Below are positions 53,575 to 62,729 of a stretch of DNA of 64,000 bases, in pieces. The position numbers and the translations under genes were made by a program. The notes under the pieces were generated by a model. The model ran no database searches. It was not told where the DNA came from and saw only the letters and a program-made list of their open reading frames with translations. Positions within the stretch are counted from its first letter, which is position 1. The number at the start of each line of letters is the position of its first letter. The stretch is from positions 1-64,000 of the forward strand of contig NZ_JAKLJA010000007.1 in the NCBI RefSeq assembly GCF_022213065.1, in the 5' to 3' direction. This DNA comes from Paraburkholderia tagetis. GTDB lineage: Bacteria; Pseudomonadota; Gammaproteobacteria; Burkholderiales; Burkholderiaceae.

Positions 53575-54846
53575 TCAGCCGTCGCGCCCGAGTCTCGAGA
53601 GCGCTTCTTCCGTCACCAGCACGACGCCGTTCTCGGTCCGGTAGAAGCGCTCGCCGTCGCGCACGGGGTCTTCGCCGATCACGGTGCCGTCGGGAATCGC
53701 ACAGCCGCGGTCCACCACCACCTTGCGCAGCCGGCAGCTCGCGCCCACCGTCACCTCCGGCAACAAGACTGCCTCGGCAATGTTGCAGAACGACTTCACG
53801 ACCACATTCGACGAGATCACCGCGCGCGAGATCTGCGAGCCCGAAATCACGCTGCCGCCGCACACGATCAGGTTGGTGCCCGAGCCCTGCAGGCCGTTCA
53901 GGTCGCGCACGAACTTGGCGGGCGGCAATTGCTCCTGATAGGTCCAGATGGGCCAGTTGCGGTCGTAGAGATCGAGCGCTGGAATCGTCGAGGCGAGGTC
54001 GAGATTGGCGGACCAGTAGGCGTCGATGGTGCCGACGTCGCGCCAGTAGGGCTCGGCGTTCGGGGCGGACGAGACGCACGAGAGGCTGAACGGATGCGCG
54101 ATCGCATGGCCGTCGGTGACCACGCGCGGAATGATGTCCTTGCCGAAGTCGTGGTCGGTGGCGTTGCGCGAAATGTTCTCTTCCAGTTGCCTGAAGAGAT
54201 AGGCGGTCTCGAACACGTAGATGCCCATGCTCGCGAGCGCGATGTCGGGATGGCCCGGCATCGCGGGCGGGTCGTCGGGTTTCTCGACGAAGCCCGTGAC
54301 GCGGCGCGACTCGTCCACGGCCATCACGCCGAAGGCGCGCGCGTCGAGGCGCGGCACCTCGATGCAGCCGACAGTGCAGTCGGCGCCGCTCGCGGCGTGG
54401 TCGGCCACCATGCGCGTGTAATCCATCTTGTAGATGTGGTCGCCGGCCAGCACGATCACGTGCTTCGGCGAGATCGAGCGGATGATGTCTAGATTCTGGT
54501 AGACGGCATCCGCGGTGCCGCGATACCAGTGCGCGCCTTCCACGCGCTGCTGCGCGGGCCACAGGTCGACGAACTCGTTGAATTCGCCGCGCAGGAAGCC
54601 CCAGCCGCGCTGCATGTGGCGCAACAGCGAATGCGCTTTGTACTGCGTGACGACGGCGATGCGGCGGATGCCCGAATTCAGGCAGTTCGACAGGGCGAAG
54701 TCGATGATGCGGTACTTGCCGCCGAAGTAGACGGCCGGTTTCACGCGCTTGTTGGTGAGCGGGCCGAGGCGGGTGCCGCGTCCGCCCGCGAGCACGATCG
54801 CGAGCGTGGTGCGCTGGAGGTCGTTGAGGCTTGCCGGAGTTTCCAT
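53575..54846 (-). CDS. glgC: glucose-1-phosphate adenylyltransferase GlgC
   Basis: A 423-residue enzyme that makes ADP-glucose from glucose-1-phosphate and ATP, the committed step of glycogen synthesis. Visible are [20 protein letters not shown] (about 19-38), [24 protein letters not shown] [12 protein letters not shown] (catalytic Asp), and the C-terminal left-handed beta-helix. ATG 54846 has AAGGAGA as SD. It precedes glgA in the same orientation. Length matches bacterial GlgC. Confidence 0.97.
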   Translation of the reverse strand: METPASLNDLQRTTLAIVLAGGRGTRLGPLTNKRVKPAVYFGGKYRIIDFALSNCLNSGIRRIAVVTQYKAHSLLRHMQRGWGFLRGEFNEFVDLWPAQQRVEGAHWYRGTADAVYQNLDIIRSISPKHVIVLAGDHIYKMDYTRMVADHAASGADCTVGCIEVPRLDARAFGVMAVDESRRVTGFVEKPDDPPAMPGHPDIALASMGIYVFETAYLFRQLEENISRNATDHDFGKDIIPRVVTDGHAIAHPFSLSCVSSAPNAEPYWRDVGTIDAYWSANLDLASTIPALDLYDRNWPIWTYQEQLPPAKFVRDLNGLQGSGTNLIVCGGSVISGSQISRAVISSNVVVKSFCNIAEAVLLPEVTVGASCRLRKVVVDRGCAIPDGTVIGEDPVRDGERFYRTENGVVLVTEEALSRLGRDG

Positions 54847-55226
54847 GGTCGTCTCCTTGTTGTGCCCCGGTATCGCCTGGTCAGTGTGTTATTTGCCCGC
54901 CGTCCGCGTCGCTTTTACGACTGCGCATTGACTGTTCTAGCACCGAACGCCACGTTGCGCGAATTCATTGCACAGCGTGGCAATTGGGTGGCGATGGGAT
55001 GGTGATGGTGCCAATGGTGACGATGGTGACGATGTGGTGACACTGGGCGCGCAGTGGGTGCACTGGGTGCAGTGGGCGGCACCTGCGTGTGAGTAGCAAG
55101 CCGCTTGCCCGCAGCCGGCCAGCGGCTTGCCCATTGCCCATTGCGCGTTGCGCGTTGCTGCGCTGCCCGCAGCGCTCCTGCAACCGCTGCGAAGGCCCTG
55201 CGAAGGCCTGAGTCTATCCAGCCGCT
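54847..55226. other. intergenic region with GATGGT repeats
   Basis: About 380 bp upstream of glgC and downstream of the luciferase-like gene. 54990-55045 holds repeats of GATGGTG/TGACGATGGTGA. 55050-55080 has GGGTGCACTGGGTGCAG repeats, and 55100-55190 has CCGCTTGCCC and TTGCGCGTTGCGCG repeats. No gene is supported. The promoter of glgC must be here. Confidence 0.65.
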
Positions 55227-56231
55227 TCAGGAAGCGGCCATCTCCGCGCGCACCTCGGCGGTGATTTCGAACGAGCGCAGGCGCTTCGCGTGATCGTAAA
55301 TCTGCGCAGTGACGATCAACTCGTCCGCGCCGGTCTGCTCGATCACGGAGGCGAGTCCCGCGCGCACGCTCGCGCGGTCGCCCACCACCGAGCACGCGAG
55401 CGAATGCGCGACGCCCGAGAGTTCGAATTCGCTCGCCGCGATCTGCGCCGCCGGCGGCGGGAGCTGCCCCGGCGTGCCGCGCCGCAGATTCACGAATTGC
55501 TGCTGCAACGAGGTGAACAGCAGGCGTGCTTCGTCGTCGGTTTCGGCGGCGAACACATTGACGCCCACCATCGCGTGCGGCTTGGCGAGCGTGGCCGATG
55601 GTCGGAACTGCGAGCGATAGACGCGCAATGCGGTGAGCAGATGGTCGGGCGCGAAGTGCGAGGCGAACGCGAAGGGCAGGCCCATCGCCGCGGCCATCTG
55701 CGCGCCGAACAGGCTCGAACCGAGGATGTAGAGCGGCACGTGCAGCCCGGCGCCCGGCACCGCGCGCACGCGCTGGCCTTCGACCGGATCGGCGAAGAGC
55801 CGCTGCAATTCGGCGACGTCGTCGGGGAAGGCTTCGGCGCTCGCCTGGAGATCGCGGCGCAGCGCGCGCGCCGTGGTCTGGTCCGTGCCGGGCGCGCGTC
55901 CGAGGCCCAGATCGATGCGCCCCGGATAGAGCGCATCGAGCGTGCCGAACTGCTCGGCGATCAGGAGCGGCGCGTGATTGGGCAACATGATGCCGCCCGA
56001 GCCGACGCGGATCGTGCGCGTGCCGCCCGCCACATGGCCGATCACGACCGAGGTGGCGGCGCTGGCGATGCCTGTCATGTTGTGGTGCTCCGCGAGCCAG
56101 TAGCGGTGGTAGCCCCAGCGCTCGGCATGCTGTGCGAGGTCGAGTGTGTTGCGCAGCGCGATGCCGGCGTTCGAGCCGGCGGGCACCGGCGAGAGGTCGA
56201 GGACGGAGAAGGGAATCATGCGGGCGATCAT
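55227..56231 (-). CDS. luciferase-like monooxygenase (LLM family)
   Basis: A 334-residue flavin-dependent oxidoreductase with bacterial-luciferase fold. Typical parts are [35 protein letters not shown] (flavin/active-site His pair) and [14 protein letters not shown]. The start is uncertain: ATG 56231 or ATG 56219 (MIPFSV), the latter being the usual start in relatives. The family contains alkane- and organosulfur-monooxygenase-like members. No partner flavin reductase is adjacent and the substrate cannot be told. Confidence 0.92.
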   Translation of the reverse strand: MIARMIPFSVLDLSPVPAGSNAGIALRNTLDLAQHAERWGYHRYWLAEHHNMTGIASAATSVVIGHVAGGTRTIRVGSGGIMLPNHAPLLIAEQFGTLDALYPGRIDLGLGRAPGTDQTTARALRRDLQASAEAFPDDVAELQRLFADPVEGQRVRAVPGAGLHVPLYILGSSLFGAQMAAAMGLPFAFASHFAPDHLLTALRVYRSQFRPSATLAKPHAMVGVNVFAAETDDEARLLFTSLQQQFVNLRRGTPGQLPPPAAQIAASEFELSGVAHSLACSVVGDRASVRAGLASVIEQTGADELIVTAQIYDHAKRLRSFEITAEVRAEMAAS

Positions 56232-56933
56232 GGGCGGGTGACGTTCCGGTGTTCGTGGAGCGCGTCGCACGAGCCTGGCCCCGGAATGCGCTCCGTGTGC
56301 CGAAAGGTGGCCTGAGGCAGCGGGGCGGCTGCAAGGCAGACGCAAGGTCGGGGCATTGTGCCAAAGCGCTCCGGATCATGCTGAGAGCCCGCGGTAATCC
56401 ATGCGCCTCGAGTGGTTTCCGGTTCGCCTGTTCCGGCGCGCTTCATTTTTTTGATTGAATCAGAATAATTCTTGTTTATATAAACCTTCATGCGCTTTAA
56501 ACCCGAGCTTGATTCAATCTCGTTAAGGCTTTATTTCAATATGCTTACTCATTATTTAAAGATCGAATGGAGCTGGAAGCCCATTGTGGAGGACATGAAA
56601 TACTCGCCGTCTTTGCAAATCTGAGATGCATTTTTGCGGGAGTGCGGAAGCGGCCCACGGGCGTTGCTGCTACAATTTTTGCCTTTGAATCGGGGTGCGA
56701 GCTATGCAATGCGCGCCTTTTTTCGTGATATTCGGGGTAGGGCAAATGGAAGCAGGCAACACGCTCAAGCTGGCCGGCACGCCGCGCAATCGCGCGGCGG
56801 CGGCATTGCGGCCTGGCGGTTCCGCTTTCGGGGCCGCTGCGCTCACTGGTCACGTCGACCATGTTCGGGCGGGTGCCGGCACCATCGTCATGGGCCGCAA
56901 TGCGTTTCACGGATGCACGCGAGGCGTTGTGGC
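56232..56933. other. intergenic region upstream of hpnI with low-GC stretch
   Basis: About 700 bp. 56440-56600 is markedly A/T-rich and probably contains promoters for the hopanoid operon. No hairpin of note. A small frame ending at the hpnI start is listed separately. A longer minus-strand frame at 56545-56910 has no supporting features. Confidence 0.6.
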
Positions 56934-56937
56934 ATGA
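56746..56937 (+). CDS. possible small leader ORF coupled to hpnI
   Basis: A 63-residue frame (MEAGNTLKLAGTPRNRAAAA...) preceded by GGGTAGGG. Its stop TGA overlaps the hpnI start ATG by the ATGA arrangement seen throughout this operon. No domain is recognised. Coupling suggests real translation, but composition is not distinctive, so it may be chance. Confidence 0.3.
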   Translation: MEAGNTLKLAGTPRNRAAAALRPGGSAFGAAALTGHVDHVRAGAGTIVMGRNAFHGCTRGVVA

Positions 56938-58247
56938 CGGCAGCGCTTGTTTCCCTGGGGCCGTTGGCGTGGTGGCTCGTGATTGCGCTGTGTGGCGCGG
57001 TCACGTTCTACGCCATCAGCGCCGCGCTCGCCATGCCGCGTCTCGGCTCCGCCGCGCGGGTGCGCATGGAGGCACGGCGCGTGCGCGCCCGCGCGCCGCT
57101 GCCGGTGAGCGTGCTCAAGCCGTTGTGTGGCGCGGAGCCGCGTCTTTACGAGAATCTCGCCACCTTCTGCGAGCAGCACCATCCGCGCTACCAGTTGATC
57201 TTCGGCGTGTCCTCGTCGAAGGATCCGGCCATTGCGGTCGTGCAGCGGCTCCAGGCTGCGTATCCGGGCCATGACATCGCGCTCGTGATCGACTCGCGCG
57301 TGCACGGCAGCAACCTGAAGGTGAGCAATCTCATCAACATGGCGGCGCATGCGCGCCACGACGTGCTGATCGTCGCCGACAGCGACATCGCCGTGGAGCC
57401 CGACTATCTCGAGATCGTCACCGCGCCGCTCGCCGACCCGCAAGTGGGCGTCGTCACGTGTCTGTACAGCGCGCGCAGCGTCGGCGGCTTCTGGCCGCGC
57501 GTGGGCGCGCTCTTCATCAACGAATGGTTCGCGCCTTCGGTGCGCGTCGCGCATTCCACGGGCTCGCGGGCGTTCGGCTTCGGCGCGACGCTCGCGCTCT
57601 CGCGCGGCACGCTCGAACGCATCGGCGGTTTCGAGTCGCTCAAGGATTGCCTCGCCGACGACTATCAGCTCGCCCGTTTTGCGCGCGATCACGGGCTGGC
57701 CACGGTGCTCGCGCCGGTGCTGGTCGCAACCGACGTGATCGAGCCGAACTTCCGCACGCTGTGGCTGCGCGAGACGCGCTGGCTGCGCACGATCCGCTCG
57801 GTCAATCCGGCGGGTTTCGCGTCGCTGTTCATTACCTTCACCTCGCCGTGGCTCGTGCTCGGCGCGCTCGCCTGCTGGCAGCTCCAGGCCGGCGCCGTTA
57901 CGCCCGGCAGCGGGACGCGGATAATGTTGGCCGCGCTCGGTACGAGCACGGTTGGCGGTATCATCGCGCGATTGGCGCTGCATGTGCGCGGCAGTTCGAG
58001 CCTGCGGGAGTTCTGGCACGATTTGCCGCTGGTGCCGCTGCGCGACGCGCTCTTGCTGCTGCAGTGGCTGGCCGCCGTATTCGGCTCGCACGTCATCTGG
58101 CGCGGTGTGCGCGTGCCGGTCGCCAACCCCGACACGGTCGCCACCGTCGCTACTGTCGACATGGCCGCCATGCCGGGCACGGGCGGCGAAGCGCGCGTGA
58201 GCGCCGTGCCGCGCCGCGCGGCCGTCGAGGTGTCGGATGGCCGTTGA
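56934..58247 (+). CDS. hpnI: hopanoid biosynthesis glycosyltransferase HpnI
   Basis: A 437-residue membrane-anchored GT2-type ceramide-glucosyltransferase-like enzyme that adds N-acetylglucosamine to bacteriohopanetetrol. An N-terminal helix (LAWWLVIALCGAVTFYAI) is followed by LPVSVLKPLCGAEPRLYENL, DSDIAVEPDYL (DxD-like), LADDYQLARFARDHG and RETRWLRTIR, then two or three C-terminal helices. ATG 56934 (MTAALVSLG) is chosen; extended upstream sequence is not conserved. First gene of hpnIJKL. Confidence 0.93.
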   Translation: MTAALVSLGPLAWWLVIALCGAVTFYAISAALAMPRLGSAARVRMEARRVRARAPLPVSVLKPLCGAEPRLYENLATFCEQHHPRYQLIFGVSSSKDPAIAVVQRLQAAYPGHDIALVIDSRVHGSNLKVSNLINMAAHARHDVLIVADSDIAVEPDYLEIVTAPLADPQVGVVTCLYSARSVGGFWPRVGALFINEWFAPSVRVAHSTGSRAFGFGATLALSRGTLERIGGFESLKDCLADDYQLARFARDHGLATVLAPVLVATDVIEPNFRTLWLRETRWLRTIRSVNPAGFASLFITFTSPWLVLGALACWQLQAGAVTPGSGTRIMLAALGTSTVGGIIARLALHVRGSSSLREFWHDLPLVPLRDALLLLQWLAAVFGSHVIWRGVRVPVANPDTVATVATVDMAAMPGTGGEARVSAVPRRAAVEVSDGR

Positions 58248-58260
58248 TGCAGCAGTGAGC

Positions 58261-58325
58261 CGGTTCGAAGCGCGGATCGAGGTGCGAATCGAAGCACGAA
58301 CCGAAGCACGAACTGAAGTACTGAC
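58261..58325. repeat. 12-bp CGAAGCACGAAC-type repeats between hpnI and hpnJ
   Basis: About five loose 12-bp units, such as GAATCGAAGCACGAACCGAAG, lie between hpnI and hpnJ. The gap here is 217 bp, unlike the overlapping downstream genes. Non-coding; another micro-duplication of this window. Confidence 0.65.
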
Positions 58326-58464
58326 CCAGGCGCACCGGGCGTGAAACCCGGGCGCAACCCAATTGTCGCGTGCAGCGCCGGCTTCGTCCGGCGCGCGCGC
58401 TTGTCGTTCATTTGTCGTTCATTCACGCCCGCTTAAGAAAACGGGTTGCCGGAGCACTCATCTC

Positions 58465-59886
58465 ATGAAAACGCTGTTTTTGCAGGCCCCGTCCTATGAC
58501 GGCTTCGATGGTGGCGCAGGCTCGCGCTATCAGGCGAAGCGCGAGATCCGCTCGTTCTGGTATCCGACCTGGCTCGCCCAGCCTGCGGCCCTCGTGCCGG
58601 ACAGCCGCGTGCTCGACGCGCCCGCCGACGGCATCGGCGTCGAAGAGACGCTCAAGATCGCGATGGACTACGACCTCGTCATCATCCACACGAGCACGCC
58701 GTCGTTCCCGACCGATGCGCTGTTCGCCCAGGACCTGAAAAAGCGCAAGCCGTCGCTGCTCGTGGGCATGGTGGGCGCGAAGGTGATGGTCGATCCGCAC
58801 AACTCGCTCACCGCGACCGAAGCCATCGACTTCGTCTGCCGCGAGGAATTCGACTTCACCTGCAAGGAAATCGCCGAAGGCAAGCCGTTCCCCGAGATCA
58901 AGGGCCTGAGCTGGCGCGCGAAGGACGGCTCGATCGAGCACAACGAAGCGCGTCCGATTCTCGAGAACATGGACGAGCTGCCCTTTGTTGCACCGGTCTA
59001 CAAGCGCGATCTGAAGATCGACAACTACTTCATCGGCTACCTGAACTACCCGTATGTCTCGATCTACACGGGTCGTGGCTGCAAGTCGCGCTGCACGTTC
59101 TGCCTGTGGCCGCAGACGGTCAGCGGCCACCGCTACCGCACGCGCTCGGTCGAGAACGTGATCGCGGAAGCGAAGTGGATTCGCGAGAACATGCCGGAAG
59201 TCAAGGAACTCATGTTCGACGACGACACCTTCACCGACGACCTGCCGCGCGCCGAAGCCATCGCGATCGGCCTCGGCAAGCTCGGCATGACGTGGTCGTG
59301 CAACGCCAAGGCGAACGTGCCGTACAAGACACTCAAGGTCATGAAGGAAAACGGCCTGCGTCTGCTGCTCGTGGGCTTCGAATCGGGCGACGACCAGATC
59401 CTCGTGAACATCAAGAAGGGCGTGCGCACCGACTTCGCGCGCCGCTTCAGCGCGGATTGCAAGAAGCTCGGCATCAAGATCCACGGCACCTTCATTCTCG
59501 GCCTGCCGGGCGAGACGCAGGACACCATCAAGAAGACCATCGAGTACGCGAAGGAAATCAATCCGCACACGATCCAGGTCTCGCTCGCCGCGCCCTATCC
59601 GGGCACGACGCTCTACAAGCAGGCCGTCGATAACGGCTGGATGGCAGAGAACAAGACCATCAACCTCGTGAGCAAGGAAGGCGTGCAGCTTGCGGCGATC
59701 GGCTATCCGCATCTGTCGCGCGATGAGATCTATCACCACCTCGAGCAGTTCTATCGCCAGTTCTATTTCCGCCCGTCGAAGATCTGGGAAATCGTGCGCG
59801 AGATGCTCACGAGCTGGGACATGATGAAGCGCCGTCTGCGCGAAGGCGTGGAGTTCTTCCGCTTCCTGCGCGCCCACGAGGCATGA
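58465..59886 (+). CDS. hpnJ: hopanoid biosynthesis radical SAM protein HpnJ
   Basis: A 473-residue B12-binding-domain radical SAM enzyme. In hopanoid producers HpnJ makes the ring-contracted cyclitol ether from bacteriohopanetetrol glucosamine. The N-terminal part resembles a cobalamin-binding Rossmann domain (KTLFLQAPSYDG; also VGMVGAKVMVDPHN). The radical-SAM Cys motif CKSRCTFC is near residues 207-214. ATG 58465 has GGAG upstream. The stop overlaps the hpnK start (ATGA). Confidence 0.95.
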   Translation: MKTLFLQAPSYDGFDGGAGSRYQAKREIRSFWYPTWLAQPAALVPDSRVLDAPADGIGVEETLKIAMDYDLVIIHTSTPSFPTDALFAQDLKKRKPSLLVGMVGAKVMVDPHNSLTATEAIDFVCREEFDFTCKEIAEGKPFPEIKGLSWRAKDGSIEHNEARPILENMDELPFVAPVYKRDLKIDNYFIGYLNYPYVSIYTGRGCKSRCTFCLWPQTVSGHRYRTRSVENVIAEAKWIRENMPEVKELMFDDDTFTDDLPRAEAIAIGLGKLGMTWSCNAKANVPYKTLKVMKENGLRLLLVGFESGDDQILVNIKKGVRTDFARRFSADCKKLGIKIHGTFILGLPGETQDTIKKTIEYAKEINPHTIQVSLAAPYPGTTLYKQAVDNGWMAENKTINLVSKEGVQLAAIGYPHLSRDEIYHHLEQFYRQFYFRPSKIWEIVREMLTSWDMMKRRLREGVEFFRFLRAHEA

Positions 59887-60866
59887 TGGATGCGCCGCCG
59901 CGCGCGGATGGTGCCGCGGACATTGCCGCAAACACTGCCGCCAACGCCGCGAACACCGGGCAAGGCAGCCGCGGCGGCCGCGCGCTGATCTTCACCGCCG
60001 ACGACTTCGGCCTGCACGAGCGGGTCAACGCGGCGGTCGAGCGGGCGCATCGCGATGGCGTCCTTAACGCCGCGAGCCTGATGGTGGCAGCGCCTGCCGC
60101 CGCGGATGCGGTGGCGCGCGCGCGGCAACTGCCGAACCTGCGCGTGGGCCTGCATCTCGTGCTCGCCGACGGCGCTGCCATGCTGCCGCGTGCGCGGATT
60201 CCGGCGCTCGTCGACGCGCAAGGCCGCTTCGGCGACAACATGGTGCGCGACGGCGTTCGCTTTTTCTTTTTGCCGCACGTGCGTGCGCAGCTTGCCAAAG
60301 AGATTCGCGCGCAATTCGAGGCGTTCGCGGCGACCGGGCTCGCGCTCGATCACGTGAACACCCACAAGCATTTCCATCTGCATCCCACCGTGCTCTCGCT
60401 GATTCTCTCGATTGGCCGGGAGTACGGCTTGCGCGCGATGCGCCTGCCGCGGGAGGCGGGCGCGCCGGTTGCGCTCAAGCCCTGGCTTGCGCTCGTGCGC
60501 GCGCGCCTTGCTCGTGCGGGCGTCGCGCATAACGATTACGTTGTGGGCATTGCGAACACGGGTGCGATGGACGAGGCGGTGCTGCTCGATGCGCTCGCGC
60601 ATTTGCCGCCGCAGGGCGTGGGCGAAATTTATTGCCATCCGGCCGAGGCGCCGGCGGGGGGCGAGGGACCGATCACGCCGTCGATGCGCACCTATCGCCA
60701 CGCCGACGAACTCGGCGCGCTGATCTCGCCGCGCGTGGCCGAGGCCCTGAAGCGCTCGGGCGTGCGTCATGGCGGATTCACCGATGTATTTTTTGGGCAA
60801 GAGGCGAAATCCTCTGCATCGGTGGGCGCACGCGGGCTGATCCAGGAGACACAGGCATCGTCATGA
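59883..60866 (+). CDS. hpnK: hopanoid deacetylase HpnK (YdjC/ChbG family)
   Basis: A 327-residue carbohydrate deacetylase that removes the acetyl group from BHT-N-acetylglucosamine made by HpnI. It shows FTADDFGLHERVN (about 37-49) for metal binding, HVNTHKHFHLHP (about 158-169) and YCHPAEAP (about 250). An Ala/Asn-rich head of ~25 residues precedes. It overlaps hpnJ and hpnL by four bases each. Activity in Burkholderia is known for this pair. Confidence 0.95.
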   Translation: MMDAPPRADGAADIAANTAANAANTGQGSRGGRALIFTADDFGLHERVNAAVERAHRDGVLNAASLMVAAPAAADAVARARQLPNLRVGLHLVLADGAAMLPRARIPALVDAQGRFGDNMVRDGVRFFFLPHVRAQLAKEIRAQFEAFAATGLALDHVNTHKHFHLHPTVLSLILSIGREYGLRAMRLPREAGAPVALKPWLALVRARLARAGVAHNDYVVGIANTGAMDEAVLLDALAHLPPQGVGEIYCHPAEAPAGGEGPITPSMRTYRHADELGALISPRVAEALKRSGVRHGGFTDVFFGQEAKSSASVGARGLIQETQASS

Positions 60867-62017
60867 AGTGGCTTCAATGGCTGGGCTTGCCGGTCGGGAT
60901 CGCGATCCTGATCGGGCTGACCGTGCACGACGGCGCGCGCGACGTGGTGCGCGTGATCGGCACGGCGGGTCCGGTGCTCCTCTGGCTCGTGCCGTTCCAC
61001 GCGCTGCCGCTGCTGCTCGATGCGCACGCGTGGCGCCTCCTGCTCGACAAGCGCGCGCCGCTGCGTTTCCTCTGGTGGATCGCGACCGTGCGCGAGGCCG
61101 TCAACCGTCTCTTGCCCGTAGTGGGCGTGGGCGGGGAGATCGTCGGCGTGCGTCTCGCGCGCTGGAAACTGCGCGGCGCCGGCGACGCGAGCCAGGTCAC
61201 GGCCTCGGTGATCGTCGAGGTGTTCGTGACGATTGCGGTGCAATACGCATTCTCGGCACTCGGCGTCGTGCTGATCGTGGCGGCGACGGGCGACGGCGGG
61301 TCGCTGCGCACCATCATCACGATTGCGCTCGCGCTGCTCCTCACGGCGCCGCTGCCCGTGCTCGCGGTTTTTCTGCTGCGCCGTGGCGGCGTGTTCCATG
61401 CGATCGAGCGCTGGGCCGCGCGCCTTCTCGGCACGGGCAATTCGCTCATGATGGGGATCGACGGCCAGCAGCTCGACGCCGATCTCGATCGCCTCATGTC
61501 GCGCACCGGCCTCATGTTCCGCGCGTTCTTCTGGCAGCTCGGCGGCTATATGCTCGGCGCGTTCGAGACATGGTGGGCGCTCACGCTGCTCGGCCATCCG
61601 GTCACGGTGGGCGAGGCGCTCGCCATCGAGGCCATCACCCAGGCGGTGCGCCACGCGGCCTTCATGGTGCCGGCGGGCCTCGGCGTGCAGGAAGTCGCCG
61701 TGGTGCTGCTGGCGCAGTTGTTCGGCGTGAACCAGGAAGTGGCGTTCTCGCTCGCGCTCGTCAAGCGCATGCGCGAGGTGGTGTTCGGCGTGCTCGCGCT
61801 GCTGTCGTGGCAGGCCGCCGAGATCGTGCGCACGCGCCGCTCGCTGCGCGACGGCAAGCATGCCGCCGCCGCAAGCGAGGCGGGGCCCGCCGTGGCCGGC
61901 GCGCGCGCGCCGCATGAGCTGCACGAGCCCCATTCCGGGTCTCAGTCGAAGCCGCATTCGAAGCCACATTCCGAATCTCATTCGAAAGCCGCCGCGCGCC
62001 ACGACCAGCCTCATTGA
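60863..62017 (+). CDS. hpnL: hopanoid-associated membrane protein HpnL
   Basis: A 384-residue integral membrane protein of the LPG-synthase-TM-region family (UPF0104 type), with 7-8 helices. The gene order fits HpnL, which is thought to move or flip hopanoid. Landmarks are NRLLPVVGVGGEIVGVRLA and QAVRHAAFMVPAGLGVQE. The last ~45 residues are a repetitive His/Ser/Pro tail (HSKPHSESHSK), a local expansion. ATG 60863 overlaps the hpnK stop. Confidence 0.9.
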   Translation: MKWLQWLGLPVGIAILIGLTVHDGARDVVRVIGTAGPVLLWLVPFHALPLLLDAHAWRLLLDKRAPLRFLWWIATVREAVNRLLPVVGVGGEIVGVRLARWKLRGAGDASQVTASVIVEVFVTIAVQYAFSALGVVLIVAATGDGGSLRTIITIALALLLTAPLPVLAVFLLRRGGVFHAIERWAARLLGTGNSLMMGIDGQQLDADLDRLMSRTGLMFRAFFWQLGGYMLGAFETWWALTLLGHPVTVGEALAIEAITQAVRHAAFMVPAGLGVQEVAVVLLAQLFGVNQEVAFSLALVKRMREVVFGVLALLSWQAAEIVRTRRSLRDGKHAAAASEAGPAVAGARAPHELHEPHSGSQSKPHSKPHSESHSKAAARHDQPH

Positions 62018-62097
62018 CGGTACATTGTGGGATGTAAGCGCACGCTGAGCCATTGGGCCTGCCTGGCCCGGCGTGCGCGGCAAGCGCCGTTTCACCG

Positions 62098-62694
62098 ATG
62101 TCCCGCCACGACATGTCGCCCACTTTTTCATCCACACGTTCGCTCGCCGTGGCGTGCGCCGCCTTGGCGGCGCTCACGCTCCCGGGCTGCGACGACCGCC
62201 AGATCGACACCATGCTCGACGCCCTCCGGCAGACGTTCAAGACCTTCTTCGATTCGGTGAAGCCCGACGTGCTGCTGCTCAAGGGCATGACGCCCGGCGT
62301 CTCGACGCTCGAAGCGGTGCGCGAGCAGATGGGCAAGCCCGAGACCGAACGCGTGTTCGACGACGGCTCGCGGCGGCTCGAATATCCGCGCGGCCCGCAG
62401 GGGCTCAAGACCTACATGGTCGACATCGGCCCGGACGGGCGGCTCGTGGCGATCACCCAGGCGCTCACTGCGGAGAACTTCGCGAAGGTGCGCATCGGCG
62501 AGAGCCAGGACGACGTGCGTCGCCTGCTCGGCAAGCCCGGTCAGGTGGCCGCGTATCGGCTCAAGCAGGAGACCGTGTGGAGCTGGAAGTGGCTCGAAGG
62601 CGGCGTCACGCAGGAAGCGTACTTCAACGTGCACTTCGGGCCGGACGGACGGGTCTCGACGACCTCGCGCTCCGACGTGATCCGGGGGCGTTGA
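62098..62694 (+). CDS. BamE/OmlA-like lipoprotein
   Basis: A 198-residue predicted lipoprotein. The signal peptide ends ALTLPGC with Cys near residue 31. Two repeats of the SmpA/BamE-type motif follow: LKGMTPGVSTLEAVREQMGKP (about 60) and VRIGESQDDVRRLLGKPG (about 127). It resembles outer-membrane assembly lipoproteins but is not bamE itself. ATG 62098 or ATG 62113 are possible starts. It is on the same strand after hpnL and before the patatin gene. Confidence 0.85.
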   Translation: MSRHDMSPTFSSTRSLAVACAALAALTLPGCDDRQIDTMLDALRQTFKTFFDSVKPDVLLLKGMTPGVSTLEAVREQMGKPETERVFDDGSRRLEYPRGPQGLKTYMVDIGPDGRLVAITQALTAENFAKVRIGESQDDVRRLLGKPGQVAAYRLKQETVWSWKWLEGGVTQEAYFNVHFGPDGRVSTTSRSDVIRGR

Positions 62695-62729
62695 CAGATG
62701 AAGAAAGTCAGTGGAAGTGGGAGGCACGC

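Noticed and set aside
53405..54562. Extension of GlgA to 54562 on the minus strand
   Set aside because: The part beyond 53404 is antisense-frame reading of glgC in another frame and repeat-rich gap; GlgA starts with MTIRVLHVASE.
56545..56910. 121-residue minus-strand frame upstream of hpnI
   Set aside because: No SD or domain, and composition changes within it; more likely regulatory DNA.
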